Shown piece after piece: positions 30,595 to 40,274 of a stretch of DNA of 64,000 bases. Location of the stretch: the NCBI GenBank assembly GCA_964593555.1, contig CAZQIC010000007.1:10464-74463 (forward strand), given 5' to 3'. The notes beneath the pieces were generated by a model, which saw only the letters and a list, made by a program, of their open reading frames with translations, searched no databases and was not told the DNA's origin. How positions within the stretch are numbered: position 1 is the stretch's first letter; each line of letters begins with the position of its first letter. The DNA is from CAZQIC01 sp964593555 (GTDB lineage Bacteria; Bacteroidota; Bacteroidia; JAFLBG01). Made by a program: the position numbers and the translations under genes.

Positions 30595-31776
30595 ATGGCT
30601 TGTGGAGGATGTAGTTCTGGAAGAGGTTGCAGTACCGCAACAAACGGTTTGCCTACGGGCTGTCGGAATAACGGCGCTTGTGGTACAGGCGGGTGCAACA
30701 AATTAAATGTATTTGATTGGTTGGCAAATATGGCTTTGCCTGGTGGACAAGCGCCATTCGATTGCGTGGAGATACGTTTCAAAAATAGCCGTAAAGATTT
30801 TTTCAGGAATGTAAATAACCTGCCTTTATATACAGGTGATGTTATTGCTGTAGAGGCATCTCCGGGCCATGATATTGGTATTGTTTCTCTTAACGGTGAA
30901 TTGGTGCGTACTCAAATGAAGAAGAAAGGTGTTGACCCGGCCTCTCAGGAAATAAAAAAAATATACCGTAAGGCAAAGCAAAACGATATTGATAAATGGA
31001 AAGAGGCGCAGGCACTGGAGGTAGATACTATGTACAAGGCGCGTACCCTTGCATTACGACTTGGATTGCAAATGAAAATAAGTGATGTAGAATATCAAGG
31101 CGATAAAACAAAAGCGATTTTTTATTATACTGCTGATGCGAGAGTGGATTTCCGTGAGCTGATAAAAGTAATGGCACAGGAATTCAGTGTGAGAATTGAA
31201 ATGCGGCAAATAGGCGCTCGCCAGGAAGCCAGCAGGCTTGGTGGTATTGGCTCCTGTGGAAGAGAACTTTGCTGCTCTACCTGGTTAACAGATTTCAGAA
31301 CAGTTTCAACTTCCGCGGCACGCTATCAGCAACTTTCACTTAACCCGCTGAAGCTCGCAGGGCAATGTGGTAAATTAAAATGCTGTCTTAATTACGAGCT
31401 AGACAGCTACATGGACGCGATAAAAGATTTTCCGGATTCATCTGTAAAACTTGTTACAAAAAAGGGAGATGCGATACACCAAAAGACAGATATTTTTAAA
31501 CGTAAACTTTTTTACGCATACACATTCGATCTCGGAAATTTTATTCCTATTTCGGTTGAGCGCGTAAAAGAAATACAGGAACAGAATAAAAATAATATCC
31601 TCCCTGAAGACATCGCTGAAAAAATAATTGAAGAAAAAAAAATAAAATTACCCGACTACGAGAACGTAGTTGGCCAGGACAGTCTTACTCGTTTTGATAA
31701 AACGAAAAAGAAAAAAAAGAAAAAATCCAGAAAGAAATTTAATACTCATGAATCCCGCCCGCCACGCAATCCATAA
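30595..31776 (+). CDS. ricT: PSP1 domain protein, RicT (YaaT)-like
   Basis: Homologue of the PSP1/RicT family, which in Bacillus forms the iron-sulfur Y-complex that regulates RNase Y and phosphorelay; its role in Bacteroidota is not well defined. Cys-rich N-terminus (residues 1-34, seven Cys) probably binds metal or an Fe-S cluster. The PSP1 core follows, with the signature GGIGSCGRELCCSTWL and the KLKCCLNYE motif. The C-terminus is a Lys-rich tail (about 370-385). The gldH ATG lies 29 nt before its stop, so the two are translationally coupled. Confidence 0.88.
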   Translation: MACGGCSSGRGCSTATNGLPTGCRNNGACGTGGCNKLNVFDWLANMALPGGQAPFDCVEIRFKNSRKDFFRNVNNLPLYTGDVIAVEASPGHDIGIVSLNGELVRTQMKKKGVDPASQEIKKIYRKAKQNDIDKWKEAQALEVDTMYKARTLALRLGLQMKISDVEYQGDKTKAIFYYTADARVDFRELIKVMAQEFSVRIEMRQIGARQEASRLGGIGSCGRELCCSTWLTDFRTVSTSAARYQQLSLNPLKLAGQCGKLKCCLNYELDSYMDAIKDFPDSSVKLVTKKGDAIHQKTDIFKRKLFYAYTFDLGNFIPISVERVKEIQEQNKNNILPEDIAEKIIEEKKIKLPDYENVVGQDSLTRFDKTKKKKKKKSRKKFNTHESRPPRNP

Positions 31777-32239
31777 AGGCTTAATTTTTATTTCTATTCT
31801 GTTACTTGCGGTATTGGTACAATCGTGTGACAGTAACCGCATTTACGAACACAACGTACAGATCACTGACCAGCTTTGGGACAGTACAGAAAAAATTGTT
31901 TGTGAGGTAGATGTTACTGATACTGTTTCGCCAGTAGCCTTTTATATAAATGTCCGCCACGCTGATGGTTATCCATATAGCAACTTATATATGTTCATCC
32001 GCACCGATTTCCCAAATGGGAAAAAAGCAATAGACACATTGGAATGTCCTCTTGCTGATGAAACAGGGAAATGGCTGGGCAAAGGATTAGGAGATATTTA
32101 TGACTGCCAGATCCTCTTTAAAAAAAGAACACGTTTCCCTATAAGCGGAAAATATAAATTCACAATTGAACAAGCCATGCGTGTAGATAAACTGCCGCTA
32201 ATAATGGATGTCGGACTTCGTATAGAGAAACAAGAGTAA
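31748..32239 (+). CDS. gldH: Gliding motility lipoprotein GldH
   Basis: Lipoprotein required for gliding and T9SS function in Flavobacterium. The precursor has a signal peptide with a lipobox-type end (VLVQSC, lipidated Cys27), then about 135 residues including a DQLWD-type segment near residue 40, YINVRHADGYPYSNLY and FPNGK, as in GldH. I start it at the ATG at 31748, inside the 3' end of the ricT-like gene in another frame; the longer frame upstream has no signal peptide. 163 residues fits the family. Confidence 0.9.
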   Translation: MNPARHAIHKGLIFISILLLAVLVQSCDSNRIYEHNVQITDQLWDSTEKIVCEVDVTDTVSPVAFYINVRHADGYPYSNLYMFIRTDFPNGKKAIDTLECPLADETGKWLGKGLGDIYDCQILFKKRTRFPISGKYKFTIEQAMRVDKLPLIMDVGLRIEKQE

Positions 32240-32246
32240 TAGTTAA

Positions 32247-32314
32247 TTGTTGATTGTTGATTGTTAAAAACAATTTATCCAACAATTGACAACAAAGAAC
32301 CGACAACAAAGAAC
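32247..32314 (+). repeat. Short direct repeats before gltX
   Basis: Two small repeats fill the gap between gldH and gltX: TTGTTGA in tandem (2.7 copies, 32247-32265), and GACAACAAAGAAC twice (32288-32300 and 32302-32314). No function can be assigned. Confidence 0.5.
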
Positions 32315-32322
32315 TAACAAAA

Positions 32323-33867
32323 ATGGAAAACAGAAAAGTCAGAGTACGATTTGCACCAAGCCCCACAGGACCTTTACACATTGGCGGCGTAAGGACAGCA
32401 TTGTACAATTATTTATTTGCAAAAAAACATGGTGGAGATTTTATCCTGCGAATTGAAGATACTGACCAGGGAAGATTTGTGCCTGGTGCTGAGGAATATA
32501 TTGTTGAATCGCTAAAATGGTCTGGCATATCACCCAATGAAGGCGTAGGTTTTGGAGATGGTTCTTATGCGCCCTACAGGCAAAGTGACAGGAAACCTAT
32601 GTACAGGCAATATGCGGAACAACTTATAAATAGCGGTAACGCATATTATGCATTTGATACTTCGGAAGAATTGGATGCTATGCGTAAACGCATTGAAGCT
32701 GCAGGAGGAACTTCTTCTTACAACGCGATCACAAGACAATCCATGAAAAATTCAATTAGCCTTTCCGAAGATGAGGTGAAAAAATTATTAGATGCTGGCA
32801 CACCATATGTGGTGAGAATGAAAATTCCACGCAATGAAGAAATTCGAGTGAACGATATTATAAGGGGATGGGTTGTTGTAAACAGTTCACAGATGGATGA
32901 TAAAGTATTATTTAAATCTGATGGTATGCCTACTTATCATTTGGCAAATATCGTTGATGATTATACCATGAAAATTACTCATGTAATACGTGGAGAAGAA
33001 TGGTTGCCTTCTGCCCCACTGCATGTTTTGTTGTACAGGTATTTAGGATGGGAAGATGTAATGCCTCAATTCGCTCACTTACCTTTATTGCTTAAGCCCG
33101 ATGGCAATGGAAAACTGAGCAAGCGCGATGGCGACAGATTGGGTTTCCCTGTATTTCCGTTGGAGTGGAAAGATCCTTCTTCAGGAGAAATTTCTTCAGG
33201 ATATAGAGAGAAAGGATATTATGCGGATGGATTTATCAATATGCTCTCGTTATTGGGATGGCACAGCAGCGGCAACCAGGAATTATTTACGCTCGATGAA
33301 TTAGCTAACGAATTTTCATTGGAGCGTGTGAGTAAATCCGGTGCAAAATTTGATCCCGAAAAAGCGAAATGGTTCAACCAACAATACTTGCGCAAACGCA
33401 GCGATGAGGAATTAGCAAAAGCCTGGATGCCTGAATTAGAATCAAAGGGAATTAAAACTGATCTCGCTTTTGCGGCAAAAGTTATTTCATTGATAAAAGA
33501 AAAAGCCTTTTTTGCTCATGAGTTCTGGAGTCTTGGTAGTTTCTTTTTTCAACAGCCTGAAGTATATGATAAAGATGTTATCAAAAAAAGATGGAGTGAA
33601 AACAGCGCAAACTTTTTTACAGAACTAAAAAATGCATTCAGCACTTTAAATTCATTCACAGCTATTGAAACCGAAAACACATTTAAAGCCACCGCAGAAA
33701 AATTAGGAATTGGCGCAGGACAAGTAATGCAATTATTCCGTGTATGTGTAAGCGGCCTGGGTGGCGGCCCCGTATTGTTTGATATGGTGGCGCTATTAGG
33801 GAAAGAAGAAGTAATGAATAGATTGGATAAAGCAGTAAAAATATTAGGAACTAAAGTTGCACAATAA
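32323..33867 (+). CDS. gltX: Glutamyl-tRNA synthetase
   Basis: Charges tRNA-Glu with glutamate in the cytosol. The class I signature is PSPTGPLHIGG (residues 12-22), and the KMSKS-type motif is KLSKRDGDRLG near residue 263. IEDTDQGR and the catalytic-domain HVIRGEEWLPS are also present. 514 residues is usual for Bacteroidota. The gene runs into folB with a 2-nt gap. Confidence 0.97.
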   Translation: MENRKVRVRFAPSPTGPLHIGGVRTALYNYLFAKKHGGDFILRIEDTDQGRFVPGAEEYIVESLKWSGISPNEGVGFGDGSYAPYRQSDRKPMYRQYAEQLINSGNAYYAFDTSEELDAMRKRIEAAGGTSSYNAITRQSMKNSISLSEDEVKKLLDAGTPYVVRMKIPRNEEIRVNDIIRGWVVVNSSQMDDKVLFKSDGMPTYHLANIVDDYTMKITHVIRGEEWLPSAPLHVLLYRYLGWEDVMPQFAHLPLLLKPDGNGKLSKRDGDRLGFPVFPLEWKDPSSGEISSGYREKGYYADGFINMLSLLGWHSSGNQELFTLDELANEFSLERVSKSGAKFDPEKAKWFNQQYLRKRSDEELAKAWMPELESKGIKTDLAFAAKVISLIKEKAFFAHEFWSLGSFFFQQPEVYDKDVIKKRWSENSANFFTELKNAFSTLNSFTAIETENTFKATAEKLGIGAGQVMQLFRVCVSGLGGGPVLFDMVALLGKEEVMNRLDKAVKILGTKVAQ

Positions 33868-33869
33868 CA

Positions 33870-34220
33870 ATGGGTATCGTTAGAGTTGAGGGAATCCAGC
33901 TGCGAGCCTACCATGGCTGCATGGAAGAAGAAGCCACTGTAGGCAGTAATTATATTGTGGATGTTGTTGTTGACGCAGATTTTACGGAAGCGGCAAAAAC
34001 AGATGACCTTTCTAAAACGGTAGACTACGTAGACATTTACAATATTGTAAAAAAAGAAATGGACATCCGTTCCAAGTTAATTGAACATGTGGCCCAGCGA
34101 ATTGCCGATTCCATTAAAAAAAATATTTCGCGGGTATTGTCTGTTTCAGTAACAGTAAAAAAATTGAATCCGCCTATTGGCGGATTCGTAGAAAAAACTT
34201 CAGTGACTATTCAGTCTTGA
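33870..34220 (+). CDS. folB: Dihydroneopterin aldolase
   Basis: Folate pathway enzyme that converts 7,8-dihydroneopterin to 6-hydroxymethyl-dihydropterin and glycolaldehyde. The 116-residue protein shows the family's AYHGCMEEE (active-site Glu), DLSKTVDY.DIY, and the C-terminal KLNPPIGG. Two nt downstream of gltX and probably cotranscribed with it. The next gene converges with 3 nt between stops. Confidence 0.93.
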   Translation: MGIVRVEGIQLRAYHGCMEEEATVGSNYIVDVVVDADFTEAAKTDDLSKTVDYVDIYNIVKKEMDIRSKLIEHVAQRIADSIKKNISRVLSVSVTVKKLNPPIGGFVEKTSVTIQS

Positions 34221-34223
34221 TCC

Positions 34224-35093
34224 TTACTGTATAATTATTTTTTTAACTAACTCGTAAGACAATCCATTTACTTTTACGAAGTATACTCCTTTGGAAAACC
34301 CAGCCGCAGGAATAGATTCCATACATTCACCTGAATTACCACTTTGTAGTTTGTAAGAAGCCTGCAATTGTCCTATTGCATTATATACCTCAGCAGTAAC
34401 TTTTCCGGATTGCGGTATCAACGCATATTTAAAATTTAATGAATTACCCGCAACATTATAAAAAGCATTAAAATTAATATTACCTGAATTTATTTGAATG
34501 CCCACAGGTGTATAATACACTTTCATTCGCACGTGATCAATATAAGCGGTCCTCGTTACAGAAGCATCGGTATTTACTACTTTTATTGCTACCCCAAACG
34601 CAGTATCATTCACATCTGTGGCAGTAAGTGTTGCACCCCAATTATCGCTTGGTCCTCCATAGGTCGTATAGGCTTTTACCAATGGCCAAACACCACTCGA
34701 TGCCTTATTGCTACCTGTTGTGTTATTAGCTACAACCAATTGTATAACCGAATCCTTTATAACTCCATAAGAAGACGCTTTCCTCTCTACATCCGCTTCA
34801 ACACCATCTATAGTTGCACCGGCCGGAACTGTAAACCCAAATTTTTCAACAAACAAATATCTGGAGAAGAAACAGGTGTTTTGAAAACAAAAACCCGACT
34901 CTCGAAGACCAATAGAAGCAAGGTTTCCATCGCTCGCAAAAACACTATCTCCTTTCGTCCAGCTGGCTCCCCCGCAGGCTAAACAAGCGGCAGCAGGATC
35001 AAACGCAGTAGCAGGATCATTTGGCCCCTGGCTTTGAGCAAACGATTGAATCGAAAAAACGCTGATTATTATACATAGTAAAATTGTCTTCAT
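34224..35093 (-). CDS. Secreted protein with T9SS type A sorting domain (289 aa)
   Basis: Signal peptide (1-19, ending SFAQ), then a beta-rich domain (about 30-205) of unknown function that includes four Cys near the N-terminus (CLAC and CFQNTC), and a type A T9SS domain (VTAEVYNAIGQLQASY, AGFSKGVYFVKV, ending KKIIIQ). Likely exported and possibly attached to the cell surface. It is convergent with folB and divergent from the 1298-aa adhesin. No catalytic motif is recognised. Confidence 0.8.
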   Translation of the reverse strand: MKTILLCIIISVFSIQSFAQSQGPNDPATAFDPAAACLACGGASWTKGDSVFASDGNLASIGLRESGFCFQNTCFFSRYLFVEKFGFTVPAGATIDGVEADVERKASSYGVIKDSVIQLVVANNTTGSNKASSGVWPLVKAYTTYGGPSDNWGATLTATDVNDTAFGVAIKVVNTDASVTRTAYIDHVRMKVYYTPVGIQINSGNINFNAFYNVAGNSLNFKYALIPQSGKVTAEVYNAIGQLQASYKLQSGNSGECMESIPAAGFSKGVYFVKVNGLSYELVKKIIIQ

Positions 35094-35206
35094 GGGATTT
35101 ATAGATTTTTTGTATTAACTAATATACTATTTCCATTTTATAATATGAACCTCTTTATCCCTTTTTGTTTCATTCTTAGAGGAAAAAGACGTAAATTAGT
35201 TATACA

Positions 35207-38200
35207 ATGTTCCCGTACACTTTACTCTACAATTACAGATATAACTCAATCCTCGAAAAGAGTTTTATTTCTACACTTGCCTTCTTTCTCGTGGCATGTA
35301 TAAGCCTTTTTGCTCAACCTTCATCAACCCCCTCTAATATGCTTCGAGGCAATGGGATGATGTTCACCGAAAATAAGGGACAGATCATAGATACGGAGGG
35401 GCATCTAAGGCCTGATATATTATATAAAGGCCAAACATATGGTACGGATGTTTACCTGAGGAAAACAGGATTTAGTTATGTGTTAAGTAAAAGCGAAGAA
35501 AATCCTTCGAATGAGATCAACAACTACACCGAAAAAAAAGAACTGGAAAACCTAAATATTATACTTCATAAAATTGATGTTGATTTTGTTGGATGCAATA
35601 CAAATACCCAGCTGGAAAATAATTCAGAAGTAGAGGGACACTCCAATTTTTATTATCCGCATTGCTCAAAGGGAATTACCTATGTAAAATCATTCAATGA
35701 AATAATAGTAAAAAATATTTATAACAATATTAATATAAGATATTATGGCGGAAAAGAAAACGGATTAAAATATGACATTGTTGTTTTGCCTGGCGGCGAT
35801 CCATCACAAATTAAAATGAAATATACCGGAGCCGAGGAAATAGTAATTAAGAATGGAGAGTTAAGAATTAAAAATTCTTTGAATGAAATAACAGAAATTC
35901 TCCCAAAAGTATACCAGAATATAAACGGAAAAATTGTTGATGTAAAAACGAAATACATTTTAGAGGGCACGACCATAAGCTTTCAACTTACAACTTATAA
36001 CGCTCAACTACCCTTGATCATCGATCCCTGGATCACTTATTATGGCGGGAGTAACTGGGAGCGCTGTGCATCCATTGTTACCGACGCGAACGGAGATGTT
36101 GTTGTAACCGGAAACACTTTCTCAACAGATTTTCCAACACAGAATGCCAGCCAGTCTGCGCATGGCGGCGGATCCTGGGATGGCCTTGTTGTAAAATTCA
36201 CAAACTTAGGAGCAAGAGTTTTCGCGACTTACTTTGGCGGAAATGTAGGCGACTTTACCAAAGGGGTGGATGTTGATAATGCGAACAATATATATGTAAC
36301 CGGAGGCACCGATTCCCCAAACCTTCCAACTGTAAACCTGGCAGGAGCCTATAACCAGGCTGCATTTGCCGGCGGAACAAGCTTGGCAGGAGCTGATGCT
36401 TTCATTGCGCAATATACTCCTGCAGGAGTAATTACCTGGCTAACTTATTACGGGAGTACAGATAATGAAGAAGGTTATGATATTGCTTTGGACAATGCTA
36501 ATAATATTTTTTTAGTTGGCGTTACTTACTCAACAACTCTGCCTACTCTGTCTCCATACCAGGCTGCCAACGGCGGAAGCGGCGATGGGTTTGTAACCAA
36601 ATTCAGTAGCGCAGGAGCGCTGACATGGGGAACATATTACGGTGGAAATGATTTCGACCTTGTTAACGCAATTAATATTGACCCTACCGGCAACGTTATT
36701 ATTGGCGGCATTACTAACTCTTCTAACTTTCCAATTGTATCTGCACATCAAAACACAATAGGATCAGCAGGATCAGCTGATGGTTTTGTTGCCAAACTAA
36801 GCAATGCAACAGGTACACCCTCGTGGTCTACTTTTTATGGTGACGTTGGTTTTGGCGGCGACGTAATTTATACAGCTACAACAGATGGTACAGGAAATGT
36901 TTATGCAGGAGGACGAACTTCTTCCGCTGCGAACATTGCAACCACGGGATCTTTTCAACCGGCGAAAAATGGCTCATATGATGCATTTATTGTGAAATTT
37001 AATAGTGGCGGCGTAAGACAATGGGCAACATATATGGGTGGAGCAGCAGGATTACAAGAATATGTAACCGGACTAGCATGCGACAGTTATAACAACCTCA
37101 TCGTTTCGGGTGATACATATTGTTCCGATTTCCCTGTAACAACCTGTGCATATCAAACAACCTGGGCTCCCTCAGAATGCCAGTTCTTTGCTGTGTTCTA
37201 TTCCAACGGAAATCGTTTATGTTCCGGAATGCTTGGTATCAGCGGCGGGGGTGACAAAGAAACCTTTGAAGGATTAGGAGGAAGCCTGGCGTTACATGGC
37301 TGTCACCTTTTTATGAATGCGATGTCCAATTGCGCTTACCCGGTTTTTGGAAATGCTTTTCAAAGTACCTGCGGAGGACAAATTGATCTTTCCGTTTCTA
37401 AATTATTTATTTATAACTGTGGAGGACGAAGCCAAAACATCCCGGATTTCAGTTCAAGAACAACCGTATGCAAAAATGATCCCGTAATATTTACTCCTAC
37501 CTATTCATCATGCGATACTTCAGGACTGCAATATACATGGACATTCTCAGGAGGAACACCAACAACTTCAACAAGTGCGAATCCCACCATAACTTATACA
37601 GCATCCGGGAATTTTAATGTTGAATTAATTATTACAGGACATTGCAGTAATGATACAGTCTTAAAGCCAGGTTATATTACAGTTACAAACAATTCCTCCT
37701 TTACCTCAACAGTTACACCCAGCGCGGGCATAACCTGTTATGGGAACAGCACTGCAAGTGCAGGTGTGAATTCAACTACAGGATCCCCATTAACATATAA
37801 CTGGAGCAATGGACAGACAACACAAACAGTAAGTAATTTACCGGCAGCAATATATACAGTTACCGTTACAGACAATAATAATTGCATATCTATTGATACC
37901 GTTATTTTTTCGCAGCCACCGGCATTAGCCATATCGCAAACCATAACAGATGCTGGTTGCACAGCAAGTACAGGTGTGATCACCACAACCATCACAGGTG
38001 GAACTTCAGCCTATACATATAACTGGAGCAATTCACAAACAACACAAACAGTAAGCAATCTACCGGCGGGCAATTATACATTAACAGTAACCGACGCTAA
38101 TAGCTGTTCATTTGATACAATTATGATTGTAAATGCAATAGGTGCCGGAACAATGTCCGTTACTTCTACAGATCCATTATGCAATGGCATTACATCAGGC

Positions 38201-39103
38201 ACCGCCACAGCATCTATTGCAGGCGGCTCTTCGCCATTCACTTATAGCTGGAGCGGCGGACAAACCGATCAAAGCATAAGCAATCTTGGTGCAGGTATTT
38301 ATACTGTTACCATTACAGACGATAGCGGCTGTATAACTATTGACTCCGTTACCATTAGTGAACCAGTTGCACTAAATATTAATATGAGTCCATCAAATTC
38401 TATTTGCATAGGATTCAATACCATTTTATCAGCAGCCGGGCAGGGAGGTGCATCTGGATATAATTATTTATGGAACACTTCAAATACAAATGCAAGTATT
38501 ACCGAGCAGCCAACACTCACCACCATTTATTCAATTACAGTGACGGATGCAAATGGCTGCACAAAAGATTCAAGCATTACGATAACTGTTACTACGCCAA
38601 CTGTTGATGCTGGATTGGGAACTACAATTCTTTCCGGTCAAAGTACATCACTTTCCTCATCAGGCAATGGAACATTCAACTGGCAGCCTGCAACAAGTTG
38701 TACTTGTGCAAATCCTACTGTTAGTCCGACAAAAACCACAACATACACACTTACCATTACCTTAGGCAGCTGCTCTGTATTTGACACTGTTACTGTTTAT
38801 GTTATTATTGATGAATGTGATGAGAATGATGTTTTTGTGCCCAATGGATTTTCACCAAACAATGATGGAGAGAATGATGTGCTGAAGTTGTTTTTATCTG
38901 GCACCCCTGAGGTCTTGTACTTCGCCATTTATGATAGATGGGGAGAAAAAGTATTTGAGACCACCGACTTCAAAGAAACATGGAATGGATTTTATAGAGG
39001 CAAATTGATGAACGCTGCAGTGTACAGTTATATTCTCAAAATAAATTGCAGCGCAACAAACGTGGGAACAATTAAAACCGGGAACATCAGTTTGGTACGA
39101 TAA
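35207..39103 (+). CDS. Large T9SS type B adhesin: DUF7948-like, SBBP, PKD, three SprB repeats, CHU_C (1298 aa)
   Basis: Plus-strand relative of the giant adhesins. Parts: signal peptide (about 20-36, ending LFAQ), DUF7948-like domain (about 50-280, FTENKGQIIDTEGH), SBBP repeats (about 285-735), PKD domain (about 745-830), three SprB repeats (ITCYGNSTAS, AGCTASTG, PLCNGITSG; about 835-1050), Ig-like segment, a second Ig-like segment with VDAGLGTTILSG and a CTCANP pair, and type B sorting domain (FVPNGFSPNNDGENDVL, ending GNISLVR). It has half the SprB repeats of its 1.6-kb relatives. The 158-aa gene follows after 10 bp. Confidence 0.9.
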   Translation: MFPYTLLYNYRYNSILEKSFISTLAFFLVACISLFAQPSSTPSNMLRGNGMMFTENKGQIIDTEGHLRPDILYKGQTYGTDVYLRKTGFSYVLSKSEENPSNEINNYTEKKELENLNIILHKIDVDFVGCNTNTQLENNSEVEGHSNFYYPHCSKGITYVKSFNEIIVKNIYNNINIRYYGGKENGLKYDIVVLPGGDPSQIKMKYTGAEEIVIKNGELRIKNSLNEITEILPKVYQNINGKIVDVKTKYILEGTTISFQLTTYNAQLPLIIDPWITYYGGSNWERCASIVTDANGDVVVTGNTFSTDFPTQNASQSAHGGGSWDGLVVKFTNLGARVFATYFGGNVGDFTKGVDVDNANNIYVTGGTDSPNLPTVNLAGAYNQAAFAGGTSLAGADAFIAQYTPAGVITWLTYYGSTDNEEGYDIALDNANNIFLVGVTYSTTLPTLSPYQAANGGSGDGFVTKFSSAGALTWGTYYGGNDFDLVNAINIDPTGNVIIGGITNSSNFPIVSAHQNTIGSAGSADGFVAKLSNATGTPSWSTFYGDVGFGGDVIYTATTDGTGNVYAGGRTSSAANIATTGSFQPAKNGSYDAFIVKFNSGGVRQWATYMGGAAGLQEYVTGLACDSYNNLIVSGDTYCSDFPVTTCAYQTTWAPSECQFFAVFYSNGNRLCSGMLGISGGGDKETFEGLGGSLALHGCHLFMNAMSNCAYPVFGNAFQSTCGGQIDLSVSKLFIYNCGGRSQNIPDFSSRTTVCKNDPVIFTPTYSSCDTSGLQYTWTFSGGTPTTSTSANPTITYTASGNFNVELIITGHCSNDTVLKPGYITVTNNSSFTSTVTPSAGITCYGNSTASAGVNSTTGSPLTYNWSNGQTTQTVSNLPAAIYTVTVTDNNNCISIDTVIFSQPPALAISQTITDAGCTASTGVITTTITGGTSAYTYNWSNSQTTQTVSNLPAGNYTLTVTDANSCSFDTIMIVNAIGAGTMSVTSTDPLCNGITSGTATASIAGGSSPFTYSWSGGQTDQSISNLGAGIYTVTITDDSGCITIDSVTISEPVALNINMSPSNSICIGFNTILSAAGQGGASGYNYLWNTSNTNASITEQPTLTTIYSITVTDANGCTKDSSITITVTTPTVDAGLGTTILSGQSTSLSSSGNGTFNWQPATSCTCANPTVSPTKTTTYTLTITLGSCSVFDTVTVYVIIDECDENDVFVPNGFSPNNDGENDVLKLFLSGTPEVLYFAIYDRWGEKVFETTDFKETWNGFYRGKLMNAAVYSYILKINCSATNVGTIKTGNISLVR

Positions 39104-39113
39104 CTTCTGCATT

Positions 39114-39590
39114 ATGAAACTACCTCGACTAGCTGTATTCACTTTATTATTTTCAATTGCAATTTCGACCTTTTCATTTGCACAGGAAAAATTATTGGAA
39201 GGTCTTTATCCTAACTGGACCTGCATGCTGTCTTTCAGCGAAGAAGCCCCGGGGTTAATAATAAATGATGTGAAAACATTTAAAAAATTGATACGTCAAC
39301 AATCTCCGCCAAATAATTCCAGTTGTGCGGACATTGATTTCACACAGATCGACTTTGAAAAATATACTCTACTGGGGAAATTTACAGGCATGGGAGGATG
39401 CAAACTGCCATACTATGATCACCAAATAGTAATTGATGAAAAAAATAAAAAATGCATCTATAAAATAAAAATCACTACTTATGGTTTATGCGAACCCTAT
39501 TATATGAATATGCATTGGGTTTTAATTCCTAAGCTGCCAAAAGACTGTATAGTAGAATTTGAGGTTGAAGAGCAAAAATCCAGCGAATAA
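39114..39590 (+). CDS. Small secreted protein of unknown function (158 aa)
   Basis: Not recognised. It has a clear signal peptide (about 1-24, ending SFAQ), then about 134 residues with seven Cys, a YDHQIVID segment and a beta-strand-like pattern. Ten bp downstream of the 1298-aa adhesin stop on the same strand, so probably cotranscribed and exported across the inner membrane. It lacks a T9SS sorting domain and would stay in the periplasm unless held by a partner. Confidence 0.7.
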   Translation: MKLPRLAVFTLLFSIAISTFSFAQEKLLEGLYPNWTCMLSFSEEAPGLIINDVKTFKKLIRQQSPPNNSSCADIDFTQIDFEKYTLLGKFTGMGGCKLPYYDHQIVIDEKNKKCIYKIKITTYGLCEPYYMNMHWVLIPKLPKDCIVEFEVEEQKSSE

Positions 39591-39630
39591 AAGCCCTGAA
39601 CTTATTTTAAAGATTCGACGATAGCCTTCA

Positions 39631-40191
39631 TTACAAACTTCTGAACATCCTCAAAAAATAATTCAAATTCTTTTTAAAATCTTCATAATGCTTCTCTAAA
39701 GTCACTGCCGACTTATCAATTGTATTGGCGTACTTTGTTCTGCAGCTCATTCCATATAACACCTCTCCTATTCCATTTATGCTTGCATATGAAACTAGCC
39801 AGCTATGCTGGATCATATATTTTAAAAACATACGCGATTTCTCAGGCATAATATTTTCGTGATGTAACATTAGGTCGTGCACCCCATCTACATATTGCGG
39901 TAACTCAATTTCAGAATAATTTTTCCAGTTAGCTGCTAAAAAATGATCATAAAAAATATCCGCAATAACGCCCGCGAATTTTCCGTGCTCAACTCTTATG
40001 CGTTTTACACTTTGCATAAATACAGGATGCTTGTCAGTATAATCATCAATAGCGCGATGCAATAAAATCCCGCTCACAATCCCAGGAGAATAATTTTTAT
40101 ACGCCGCGCCTTTAACTCCATCGGCAATAAAATTGCCGATCATGAGCTCCTGGTCGTTACCGGAAAGATATAAGTGTGCAAGGAAATTCAT
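39631..40191 (-). CDS. Acyl carrier protein phosphodiesterase-like protein (DUF479/AcpH)
   Basis: Relative of AcpH, which removes the phosphopantetheine group from acyl carrier protein. The start is characteristic: MNFLAHLYLSGND with GNFIAD shortly after; HRAIDDYTDKHP and FYDHFLA carry the family's His/Asp metal-type residues. I start at the ATG at 40191, seven codons inside the longest frame, because the family begins MNFLAH. 186 residues is normal. Divergent from the operon at 40275. Confidence 0.88.
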   Translation of the reverse strand: MNFLAHLYLSGNDQELMIGNFIADGVKGAAYKNYSPGIVSGILLHRAIDDYTDKHPVFMQSVKRIRVEHGKFAGVIADIFYDHFLAANWKNYSEIELPQYVDGVHDLMLHHENIMPEKSRMFLKYMIQHSWLVSYASINGIGEVLYGMSCRTKYANTIDKSAVTLEKHYEDFKKNLNYFLRMFRSL

Positions 40192-40274
40192 TCGTGTTAT
40201 AACAAGATACAATGATTTTGTATTCTAAACTGCCGCATTTTTTGATAGATATAAATTATACGGTAGATTAGCAC

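Noticed and set aside
34494..34982. Plus-strand frame of 162 codons inside the 289-aa cargo gene
   Set aside because: Shadow of the minus-strand gene, which has a signal peptide and a T9SS domain; the shadow's composition (many Cys, Ile, Arg) is not protein-like.
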